Both the position numbers and the translations under genes were made by a program. Below are positions 1-5,330 of a stretch of 5,330 nucleotides of DNA, piece by piece. A model generated the notes under the pieces. It worked only from the letters and a program-made list of their open reading frames with translations, did not search any database and was not told the origin of the DNA. The stretch's first letter is position 1. Every line of letters starts with the position of its first letter. Origin of the DNA: an uncultured Alphaproteobacteria bacterium (GTDB lineage: Bacteria > Pseudomonadota > Alphaproteobacteria > Caulobacterales > Aquidulcibacteraceae); contig CALBSY010000434.1 of the NCBI GenBank assembly GCA_937967725.1, positions 1 through 5,330 of the forward strand. The letters are read 5' to 3'.

Positions 1-1
1 C

Positions 2-772
2 GAAGGGCGCCGCTGCCGCCGCGTACAGATCAATAAGCGCGGCACCTGGCGCACGGCGTTCGCCGAAGCCACCCCCTACACGATTTCGCGCGCGCGTCAG
101 GCCGGGTTGCAACGGCTGCTGGTCGACGCCGGCTACGATCTGCGCGAAGGCCGCCGCGGCGCCGATCCGCGGCGCATCGCTCAATCCATCGCGCAATTCC
201 GCCAAACCGCGCGGCTTGCGCCCAACGCCAGCGAGAGCCAACTCATCGACGCGTTGGAAACCGCGGCGCGGCGACGCTCGCAGCAAGTGGGCTTGACGCT
301 GTGCAACCGCGCGCGCGGGCGGATGTGGACCGCAGTGGCGCGCCGCCGCGGCGAAGGCTGGGAAAGCCGCGGCTGGTGGCCGCTCAATCCGGGCGGATGC
401 GTGCGCACGATCGATGAAGTGCTGATGCAGGAAGTCTATTACGTCCACGCCACGCTGGAGACGCCGGACGGACCGCGCATGCTGGCGGCGGGCGGCGAAC
501 CGTTCTGCACCAGCGGCGCACGCTTCGCCATCGTGGACCGCGTCGCGTGCGAGGAGCGCTACTACGACACCCAGCTGTTCACGCCTATCTCGGCGCGCAA
601 CCGCGACGGACTGGTGGTCGACTTCGAAGAGCGCGACTTCCTGCCCGCCGGCGAGGTGCCGCCCGCGCTGCGGGCGCTACAGGACGCGGCCGCGCCGCAG
701 ACCCAGGAAACCGCGCGGCGCGGCTTCGCCCCGGAAACCGCGCCAACGCAGGATCGCCCGGGCGGATCATGA
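2..772 (+). CDS. DUF1036 domain protein, C-terminal part (5' end outside window)
   Basis: The frame is open from position 2 to the TGA at 770-772, giving 256 residues with no start or signal peptide in view, so the gene begins upstream. A TTG at 107 could be read as a start, but coding continues unbroken upstream, so I treat the gene as truncated by the window edge. Visible residues about 36-90 (AGYDL ... FRQTARL ... LIDAL) resemble the helical repeat of peptidoglycan-binding-like modules, a tentative call. Residues about 97-213 match DUF1036: LTLCNR at the start, ESRGWWPLNPGGC in the middle, then EPFCTSGARFAI and a later Cys. Its four cysteines (visible residues 101, 133, 169, 183) could form disulfides. 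The last 40 or so residues are Pro/Ala/Gln-rich and probably disordered. DUF1036 proteins are usually exported and have no established biochemical role. The stop overlaps the next gene's ATG. Confidence 0.8.
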   Translation, partial: EGRRCRRVQINKRGTWRTAFAEATPYTISRARQAGLQRLLVDAGYDLREGRRGADPRRIAQSIAQFRQTARLAPNASESQLIDALETAARRRSQQVGLTLCNRARGRMWTAVARRRGEGWESRGWWPLNPGGCVRTIDEVLMQEVYYVHATLETPDGPRMLAAGGEPFCTSGARFAIVDRVACEERYYDTQLFTPISARNRDGLVVDFEERDFLPAGEVPPALRALQDAAAPQTQETARRGFAPETAPTQDRPGGS

Positions 773-1398
773 GCGCGTATCGCGCCTGGGTGTTCGATCT
801 CGACAACACGCTCTACCCCGTCGCCGACCTGTATGACGAGATCGGTGCGCGCATGACCGCGTTCATAGCGCGCGTGATTGGCGTAGACGACGCTGAGGCG
901 CTGCATCTGCGTGAGAAATACTTTCACCAGTACGGCGCGACGGTTGTGGGTCTGGCGCAGCATCATGGCGTCGATGCGCACGATTTTCTGCGCGACGCGC
1001 ACAGCGCCGATTATGCGCTCCTATCACCCGATCCGGAGCTGATAGATTTAATCTCAGCCCTGCCGGGCCAGCGCTTCATTTTCACAAATGGCGGCGGAGG
1101 CCACGCCGAGCGCGCGCTGGAGCGGCTCGGGTTAAGTGCGCTGTTTCATGACGTGGTCGATATCGAGCGCTGCGGACTCAAGCCGAAACCGCAGCGCGCG
1201 GCGTACGAGGCGCTGATCCGCATCTGCAAAATCGAGCCAAGGGACACGCTGTTGATCGAGGACACGCTGCGCAATCTGGAGCCGGCGCACGAATTTGGTT
1301 TCGCCACCGCGCTGGTTGGACCTGTGCACCCGGCGCCACGGCCGGCCTACGTTGACGATTCGGCGCCGGACGTCCAAGCGCGGCTGCGCGGGTTCTAG
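769..1398 (+). CDS. HAD-superfamily pyrimidine 5'-nucleotidase
   Basis: A 209-residue cytosolic HAD (subfamily IA) phosphatase, probably removing phosphate from pyrimidine mononucleotides. All four HAD motifs are visible. Motif I is FDLDNTLYP, with Asp10 as nucleophile and Asp12 as acid/base. Motif II is FIFTNGG, with Thr106-Asn107. Motif III is Lys140 in KPQRAAY. Motif IV is LLIEDTLRNLEPA, with Glu164-Asp165. DLDNTLYP and the RNLEPA-like segment are typical of the SDT1/TIGR01993-type pyrimidine nucleotidases. I chose the ATG at 769 because motif I then falls at residue 10, as in the family; the frame is open further upstream, but that stretch is an Arg/Ala-rich shadow of the DUF1036 gene. 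The ATG overlaps the upstream TGA as ATGA, which suggests translational coupling. Genes of this family often sit beside dapD in Alphaproteobacteria. Exact substrate preference cannot be read from the sequence. Confidence 0.9.
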   Translation: MSAYRAWVFDLDNTLYPVADLYDEIGARMTAFIARVIGVDDAEALHLREKYFHQYGATVVGLAQHHGVDAHDFLRDAHSADYALLSPDPELIDLISALPGQRFIFTNGGGGHAERALERLGLSALFHDVVDIERCGLKPKPQRAAYEALIRICKIEPRDTLLIEDTLRNLEPAHEFGFATALVGPVHPAPRPAYVDDSAPDVQARLRGF

Positions 1399-1445
1399 CG
1401 CGGTTTCGCTTCCCTTTTGCGCCAAAGCCGTTAGCTGTGCGGCTC

Positions 1446-2294
1446 ATGAGCCACGAGCAGCTTGCAACCCAAATCGACGCCGCCTGGGAGCGGCGCAGCG
1501 AACTTTCGCCTGACAGCAAAGGCGCCGATGTCGAGGCCATCGAAGCGGCGCTCGATCTGCTCGACTCCGGCGAGGAGCGAGTGGCGGCGCGCGGCGGCGA
1601 CGGGCGCTGGCACACACGGCAATGGCTAAAGAAGGCCGTGCTATTGTCGTTTCGCATCACGCCGAACCAACTGATCGGCGCGGCGCAAGGCAACGCTGTC
1701 GATCCTTCTCCCGGTCCTTGGTGGGATAAGGTGCATTCCAAGTTCCTGGGATGGGGCGAAGCGGCGTTTCAGAAAGCGGGCTTCCGCGCCGTGCCGGGTG
1801 CGATCGTGCGGCGCGGCGCGCACGTGGCTAAGAACGCGGTGCTGATGCCCTCGTTCGTGAACATCGGCGCGTTCGTCGACGAAGGCGCCATGGTGGACAC
1901 CTGGGCGACGGTCGGCTCATGCGCCCAGATCGGCAAGAACGTGCATCTCTCCGGCGGCGCCGGCATCGGCGGCGTGCTTGAGCCGATCCAGGCCAACCCC
2001 ACCATCATCGAAGACGATTGTTTTATCGGAGCGCGCTCGGAAGTCGCCGAAGGCGTGATCGTGCGCCAGGGCGCCGTGCTGGCGATGGGCACGTTTATCT
2101 CGCAGTCGACCAAGATCGTCGACCGCGCGAGCGGTGAGACGTTCCGCGGCGAGGTCCCGGCCTACGCTGTGGTCGTGCCGGGATCGCTGCCCGATCCGAA
2201 AGGCGGGCCCAGCCTCGCATGCGCGGTGATCGTCAAGCGCGTCGATGCGCAGACGCGCGCGAAGACCAGTGTCAACGACCTGTTGCGCGCCTAG
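1446..2294 (+). CDS. dapD: 2,3,4,5-tetrahydropyridine-2,6-dicarboxylate N-succinyltransferase (DapD)
   Basis: Transfers succinyl from succinyl-CoA to tetrahydrodipicolinate, the first committed step of the succinylase branch to diaminopimelate and lysine. The 282-residue length fits the family. The N-terminal helical domain ends near WLKKAVLLSFRI (residues 60-71). The left-handed beta-helix of hexapeptide repeats covers about residues 115-240 and includes the family signatures VDTWATVGSCAQIGKN, SGGAGIGGVLEP and IIEDDCFIGARSEV. Asp151 and Glu199 have the same 48-residue spacing as the active-site Asp141/Glu189 pair reported for characterised DapD. The C-terminus ends CAVIVKRVDAQTRAKTSVNDLLRA. 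Compared with the E. coli protein there is an insert of about 10 residues near 82-92 (DPSPGPWW), as in other alphaproteobacterial versions. Start choice is ambiguous: ATG at 1446 gives MSHEQ, and GTG at 1437 adds three residues; neither has a clear ribosome-binding site. The family usually functions as a trimer. Confidence 0.97.
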   Translation: MSHEQLATQIDAAWERRSELSPDSKGADVEAIEAALDLLDSGEERVAARGGDGRWHTRQWLKKAVLLSFRITPNQLIGAAQGNAVDPSPGPWWDKVHSKFLGWGEAAFQKAGFRAVPGAIVRRGAHVAKNAVLMPSFVNIGAFVDEGAMVDTWATVGSCAQIGKNVHLSGGAGIGGVLEPIQANPTIIEDDCFIGARSEVAEGVIVRQGAVLAMGTFISQSTKIVDRASGETFRGEVPAYAVVVPGSLPDPKGGPSLACAVIVKRVDAQTRAKTSVNDLLRA

Positions 2295-2635
2295 CGGCCC
2301 GCCTCCAGCGTTACGCTGATCTCACCGCCGTCAGCGGCGGCCTGGGTCCAGGTGTCGCCGACGTTCTTGTCGCCGACATAGGCAGCGCACGCCGCCTCTC
2401 CACCCTCGGGCGTCAAGCAGAGCTGGTCGCCCTCGACAGCGTATGTCCCTGAAACCGTGTTGCCGTCGGCAAACGTCACATGAAACGACCCGTCTTCATC
2501 GAAGTGATAGCGCGCTTCGCCGTTGGCCGATGTCACCACGAACGTGTTGCCGTACCCGTTGGTGAGGGTGTCGGCGAAGGCTGCGCCGGCGGTGAGGGCC
2601 ACGCCCAACGCCAATGCCGCTGCAAATTTTTTCAT
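2291..2635 (-). CDS. Small secreted protein of unknown function
   Basis: A 114-residue protein starting at the ATG at 2635-2633. A classic Sec signal peptide is visible: MKK, a hydrophobic Ala/Leu/Val core, then AFA before Asp22. Cleavage after Ala21 would leave a 93-residue periplasmic protein. The mature part alternates short hydrophobic strands with Gly/Asp turns (RYHFDEDGSFHVTF, then GTYAVEGDQLCLTP), suggesting an all-beta fold. Cys73 and Cys83 are its only cysteines and could form a disulfide. The frame stays open 21 codons upstream, but that extension is Arg-rich, would bury the signal peptide and would run into the upstream gene, so I reject it. A GGAG site at the right distance supports this start. 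It lies 22 bp after the DUF418 gene, so cotranscription is likely. The stop overlaps the dapD stop. I do not recognise a named family and assign no function. Confidence 0.85.
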   Translation of the reverse strand: MKKFAAALALGVALTAGAAFADTLTNGYGNTFVVTSANGEARYHFDEDGSFHVTFADGNTVSGTYAVEGDQLCLTPEGGEAACAAYVGDKNVGDTWTQAAADGGEISVTLEAGR

Positions 2636-2641
2636 GTCTTT

Positions 2642-2645
2642 CTCC
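2642..2645 (-). promoter_or_regulatory. Ribosome-binding site of the small secreted protein
   Basis: On the minus strand the sequence GGGAGAAAGAC precedes the ATG; its GGAG core is 6 nt from the start. It is the clearest Shine-Dalgarno site in the window and decides the start at 2635 over the longer open frame. It sits in the 22-bp gap after the DUF418 stop, so the small protein can be translated independently of its upstream partner. Confidence 0.7.
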
Positions 2646-2657
2646 CACCAAAAGCCG

Positions 2658-3890
2658 CTAGGCCGGCGCCGTTTTAGCCATCGAAACCGGGCGCGCATAG
2701 CTCAATCGGCGCCAGAGCCATTCCAGCGGCCCCATCTGGAAGCGGGACAGCCACAGCGGCGACCAGATCAGTTGCAGCGCCCACACCGCCAGCACGATGG
2801 CCCACAGCGTGGCGCGGTCGACCTCGCCCCAATAACCGAGACCGCGTCCGCCATAGAAGATCGTGGTCATAATCAGCGACTGGGTGATGTAGTTGGTGAA
2901 CGCCATGCGCCCCACCGCAGCCAGCGGCTCGGTGATGAAGCGCAGTCCGCCTTTGACCAACAGCACGAACAGGCTGGCGTAGCCGATCGAAACGAAGATC
3001 GAGAGCACGGTGTTGGCCAACATGCCGGCGCCCATCATGTGCTGCAGCGTGAACCCGGCCTGCCAGTTGAGCCAGGCCTGATAGCCCACGGCGCTGAGCG
3101 CAGCGGCGCCGATCAGCAGCATAAGCGCATAGAGCCAAGCCGGGCCTCGGGCGCTGAGGAAGCCCATCTTGAACAGCGCCATGCCGATCATCATCACGCC
3201 GGCGGTACGGATGACGAGACCGAAGATCGCGTTGCCGATGAATTGCAGCCAGGTATCGATGTTTTCCTGCGTCGCGGAGACAGCGCCGCCTTGGTAGGCG
3301 GCCTGCATGCGCGCGAGTTCCTCCGGCGGCAGCGCGAACACGGCCTCGATCTCGGTCATGATCGGCGCGAGCTTCTCAGGCGGCAGCACGCCAAACATCA
3401 GCGCCATGATGCTCTGTAGGGCAACCGAGAGCAGATAAAGGATAATACCGACGATCATCAGCGTGGACGGCTTCCACGAGCGCGCCAGCATCACCAGAAA
3501 TCCGGTGATGGCGTAGGTGACGAGAATGTCGCCGTACCAGATCAGCAAGGCGTGGATCAGCCCGAAGATCAGGAGCCAGAACAGACGCCGGCGCAGCACC
3601 TTGCCGCGGTCCTTGTCGCTGCGTTCGCCGCCGACGAGATAGATGGACGCGCCGAACAGGATTGAGAACAGCGTGATGCACTTCATTTCGAAGAACACGT
3701 GCATCACCAGCCAAGTCCACAACGTCGACTCGGTGATCGCCAGCGGCGCGACGGACGGATTGATCGCCGCCTGCCAGGGCGCGGCGAAGAACGCGGCGTT
3801 GACGGCGAGAATGCCGAGTACGGCGAAGCCGCGCATGACGTCGAGGCTCTTGATGAGGCTCTGTTCCTGAACCGGCGCGAGATCCGTCAT
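2658..3890 (-). CDS. DUF418 family polytopic membrane protein (YeiB-like)
   Basis: A 410-residue inner-membrane protein of the DUF418/COG2311 family. The N-terminal signature LDVMRGFAVLGILAVN (residues 16-31) begins the first membrane segment. About ten hydrophobic segments can be picked out, near residues 22-39, 58-86 (possibly two), 103-118, 122-137, 143-167, 216-240, 250-268, 288-311, 330-346 and 360-380. A non-membrane loop covers about 168-212 (PPEKLAPIM ... TQENID). The DUF418 domain occupies about 240-400 and carries its hallmarks: GRMAFTNYITQSLI (327-340), a Gly-rich FYGGRGLGYWG and GPLEWLWRRLSY (387-398). The family resembles acyltransferase-type membrane proteins, and roles in transport or envelope modification have been suggested, but no activity is established. 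The ATG at 3890 is preceded by GGGGGAAG, a moderate ribosome-binding site. It is divergent from dapE and is followed 22 bp later by the small secreted-protein gene. Confidence 0.92.
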   Translation of the reverse strand: MTDLAPVQEQSLIKSLDVMRGFAVLGILAVNAAFFAAPWQAAINPSVAPLAITESTLWTWLVMHVFFEMKCITLFSILFGASIYLVGGERSDKDRGKVLRRRLFWLLIFGLIHALLIWYGDILVTYAITGFLVMLARSWKPSTLMIVGIILYLLSVALQSIMALMFGVLPPEKLAPIMTEIEAVFALPPEELARMQAAYQGGAVSATQENIDTWLQFIGNAIFGLVIRTAGVMMIGMALFKMGFLSARGPAWLYALMLLIGAAALSAVGYQAWLNWQAGFTLQHMMGAGMLANTVLSIFVSIGYASLFVLLVKGGLRFITEPLAAVGRMAFTNYITQSLIMTTIFYGGRGLGYWGEVDRATLWAIVLAVWALQLIWSPLWLSRFQMGPLEWLWRRLSYARPVSMAKTAPA

Positions 3891-3912
3891 GCTTCCCCCG
3901 ATGTTTCCGCTT

Positions 3913-3939
3913 TTGCCTCGCCGCGGGCGCGGCTAGACC
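3913..3939 (+). promoter_or_regulatory. Candidate housekeeping promoter for dapE
   Basis: TTGCCT at 3913-3918 and GCTAGACC at 3932-3939 are 13 bp apart. The published Caulobacter housekeeping (sigma-73) consensus is TTGACG, 10-14 bp, GCTANAWC. The -10 matches 7 of 8 positions and the -35 matches 4 of 6. The site lies in the 57-bp gap between divergent dapE and the DUF418 gene, where a dapE promoter is needed. Transcription would begin within a few bases of the dapE ATG at 3948. I could not identify a convincing promoter for the minus-strand gene in the same gap; it may lie inside the 5' end of dapE. Confidence 0.45.
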
Positions 3940-3947
3940 CCTCGTCC

Positions 3948-5099
3948 ATGGACGCCCGCACTATTGCCGATCCGATCCCGCTGGCTCAAGCGCTGATCCA
4001 CCGCCCTTCCATTACGCCACAGGAAGCCGGGGCGCTGGACGTGGCGGAGGGCGCGCTGACGGCGTTGGGCTTCACGGTCCGGCGCATGAAATTCGGACTG
4101 GTGGACAATCTCTATGCGCGCTTGGGCGAAGCGCGGCCGAACTTCTGTTTCGCCGGTCATGTGGACGTGGTGCCTCCGGGCGATGGCTGGGCCAGCGATC
4201 CGTTCGCGGCGGAAATCCGCGACGGGATGCTCTACGGGCGCGGCGCGGCTGACATGAAGACGGCGATCGCCGCGATGATTGCGGGGACAGAGAGCTACCT
4301 CGCCAAACATGGCGCGCCGCAGGGTTCGATCTCGTTTCTGCTTACGTGCGATGAAGAAGGGCCGGGCGTCGACGGCACCAAGGCCGCGTTGGCCGCGCTG
4401 AAGGACGAGGGCGTAACGTTCGACCACTGCCTGGTGGGTGAGCCGACCAGCGAAACGCACGCTGGCGATACGATCAAGAACGGACGCCGCGGCAGCCTGA
4501 ATGTCGTCATCACAATGGAAGGCAAGCAAGGGCATGTCGCCTACCCGCATCGAGCATGCAATCCGGTGACGCCCTTGGTGGAAGCATTGGCGACGCTGAA
4601 GGCGCGCAAGCTCGACGATGGCGCACCGGGCTTTGCGCCATCAAACCTGGAAGTCACCAGCGTGGATGTCGGCAACGACGCTCATAACGTCATCCCGACG
4701 CGCGCCGCAGCGAAGCTCAATATCCGCTTCAACACCAACCATACGGCTGAAACGCTGATGGCGTGGATTGAAGAGACCGCGCGCGCGACCGCTGCGACGG
4801 CGCAGGTGCGGGTGAGTTTTTCCATCAGTTCGCAGAGCCTAGCGTTCTACACGGATCCAGGCCCATTCACCGATTTGCTGATCGAGGCCGCGCGCGAGAC
4901 GTTCGGCCATGCGCCGGAACTCGCTACCACGGGCGGCACGTCGGATGCGCGCTATTTTCGGCTCTACTGTCCAGTAGCCGAACTCGGCCTGCGCAACGAG
5001 ACGGCGCATATGGTGGACGAACACGTGGCGGTGGAAGACGTGCGTGCGCTGGCGCGCTGCTACGAATCTGTGCTGACTAAATATTTCGCGCGTCAGTAA
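3948..5099 (+). CDS. dapE: Succinyl-diaminopimelate desuccinylase (DapE)
   Basis: A di-zinc amidohydrolase of the M20 family that hydrolyses N-succinyl-LL-diaminopimelate to succinate and LL-diaminopimelate in the cytosol. The 383-residue length is normal. Predicted metal and catalytic residues, placed by motif and by spacing to the H. influenzae enzyme, are His71 and Asp73 in GHVDVVPPGD, bridging Asp102 in GRGAADMK, general base Glu136 and ligand Glu137 in CDEEGPG, Glu165 in LVGEPTS, and His354 in ETAHMVDE. The dimerisation domain sits between about residues 181 and 292 and starts with RRGSLNV, followed by GKQGHVAYPH. TTGGTSDAR (328-336) is a further family signature. All key residues are present, so the enzyme should be active. 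The frame is open well upstream, but the added 83 residues overlap the DUF418 gene and look unlike protein; the ATG at 3948 gives the usual N-terminus. No Shine-Dalgarno site is visible before it. It complements dapD, which lies 1.65 kb upstream. Confidence 0.97.
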   Translation: MDARTIADPIPLAQALIHRPSITPQEAGALDVAEGALTALGFTVRRMKFGLVDNLYARLGEARPNFCFAGHVDVVPPGDGWASDPFAAEIRDGMLYGRGAADMKTAIAAMIAGTESYLAKHGAPQGSISFLLTCDEEGPGVDGTKAALAALKDEGVTFDHCLVGEPTSETHAGDTIKNGRRGSLNVVITMEGKQGHVAYPHRACNPVTPLVEALATLKARKLDDGAPGFAPSNLEVTSVDVGNDAHNVIPTRAAAKLNIRFNTNHTAETLMAWIEETARATAATAQVRVSFSISSQSLAFYTDPGPFTDLLIEAARETFGHAPELATTGGTSDARYFRLYCPVAELGLRNETAHMVDEHVAVEDVRALARCYESVLTKYFARQ

Positions 5100-5330
5100 T
5101 CGACGCGCATCAAATATAAGCCATCGGCTGGCGCCACCGGCCCGCAGCGGCTGCGATCCTTGGCGGCGAGCGCGGCGGCGACATCGTCGGCGCTCATCTT
5201 GCCCAAACCCACTTCCACCAACGTGCCGACCATTGAGCGCACTTGCCGATGCAGGAAACTTTGCGCTTCGCACCATACCTGCAGCGTTTCTCCCGCGCGC
5301 GAAACGTCGCAACGATCGAGCGTTTTGAGA
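5093..5330 (-). CDS. truA: tRNA pseudouridine synthase A (TruA), C-terminal part
   Basis: Reading the minus strand from the right edge gives 78 residues ending in LYLMRVDY and a TGA at 5095-5093; the 5' part lies beyond the window. TruA converts uridines 38-40 in the anticodon stem of many tRNAs to pseudouridine. The visible segment carries the conserved TruA C-terminal block SFLHRQVRSMVGTLVEVGLGK (fragment residues 24-44), then the helix MSADDVAAALAAKDRSRCGP and the terminal PVAPADGLYLMRV. The catalytic aspartate lies in the missing N-terminal part. The gene converges on dapE and the two ends overlap by 7 bp. A dapE/truA neighbourhood is common in Alphaproteobacteria, often with fmt and def upstream of truA; whether they are present here cannot be seen. 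Confidence 0.93.
   Translation of the reverse strand, partial: LKTLDRCDVSRAGETLQVWCEAQSFLHRQVRSMVGTLVEVGLGKMSADDVAAALAAKDRSRCGPVAPADGLYLMRVDY

Noticed and set aside
256..742. Three copies of the 10-mer GGAAACCGCG (256, 706, 733)
   Set aside because: All are within the DUF1036 gene and encode similar Glu-Thr-Ala stretches in Ala-rich segments; no regular spacing or extended repeat unit is seen.
547..768. Upstream extension of the nucleotidase reading frame
   Set aside because: The added 74 residues are Arg/Ala-rich, lie fully within the DUF1036 coding frame, and would push HAD motif I far from the N-terminus.
1352..1357. Perfect TTGACG resembling a -35 box, upstream of dapD
   Set aside because: No GCTANAWC-like -10 occurs 10-14 bases downstream, and it lies within the nucleotidase coding sequence.
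2523..3419. 298-residue plus-strand open frame opposite the DUF418 gene
   Set aside because: Its protein is extremely rich in His, Arg, Gln and Asp with no recognisable domain, while the minus-strand frame encodes a clear DUF418 membrane protein. It is an antisense shadow in GC-rich DNA.
3699..3947. 83-residue N-terminal extension of DapE
   Set aside because: It overlaps the DUF418 gene, is Arg/Asp/Glu-rich without similarity to the M20 fold, and the ATG at 3948 gives the normal DapE length.
3933..4550. 205-residue minus-strand open frame opposite dapE
   Set aside because: Arg/His/Ala-rich shadow; all M20 catalytic motifs are on the plus strand.
5144..5154. GCAGC/GCTGC inverted repeat past the dapE stop as a terminator
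   Set aside because: The single-base spacer is too short for a stable loop, no T-run follows, and it lies in truA coding sequence.
4839..5312. 157-residue minus-strand open frame spanning the dapE end and truA
   Set aside because: A different minus-strand frame encodes the conserved TruA C-terminus ending in LYLMRVDY at 5093; this one is out of frame with it and Arg-rich.

Overview
The window is GC-rich (roughly 65% by eye), densely packed chromosomal DNA from a bacterium, most likely an alphaproteobacterium of the Caulobacterales or a nearby group (Hyphomonadaceae-like). The pointers are: a DUF1036 protein, a HAD-type pyrimidine nucleotidase next to dapD, the succinylase-branch pair dapD and dapE with truA beyond, a possible Caulobacter-type promoter with a GCTANAWC-like -10, and genes without clear Shine-Dalgarno sites. 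The assignment to a group is inference; no rRNA or other phylogenetic marker is present. I see no mobile element, tRNA, CRISPR array or long repeat.

Layout, left to right. (1) Positions 2-772, + strand: the C-terminal 256 residues of a DUF1036 protein, cut by the left edge. (2) 769-1398, +: a HAD pyrimidine 5'-nucleotidase whose ATG overlaps the previous stop as ATGA. (3) 1446-2294, +: dapD, 47 bp further on. These three probably form one transcription unit. (4) 2291-2635, -: a 114-residue secreted protein of unknown function, and (5) 2658-3890, -: a 410-residue DUF418 (YeiB-like) membrane protein. The membrane-protein gene is transcribed first and the small gene follows after 22 bp, so they look like a two-gene operon. 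(6) 3891-3947: a 57-bp divergent promoter region. (7) 3948-5099, +: dapE. (8) 5093 to the right edge, -: the last 78 residues of truA, convergent with dapE.

DapD and DapE catalyse the succinylation and desuccinylation steps of the succinylase route to LL-/meso-diaminopimelate, which supplies lysine and peptidoglycan cross-links. Here the two genes are separated by the oppositely oriented membrane-protein/secreted-protein pair, so dapE needs its own promoter. Both convergent gene junctions overlap at their stop codons: 4 bp at dapD and 7 bp at dapE/truA. That leaves no intergenic space for ordinary terminators.

No clearly novel system is evident. The parts least explained by known biology are the small secreted protein, its pairing with the DUF418 membrane protein, and the unusually tight gene ends and starts.
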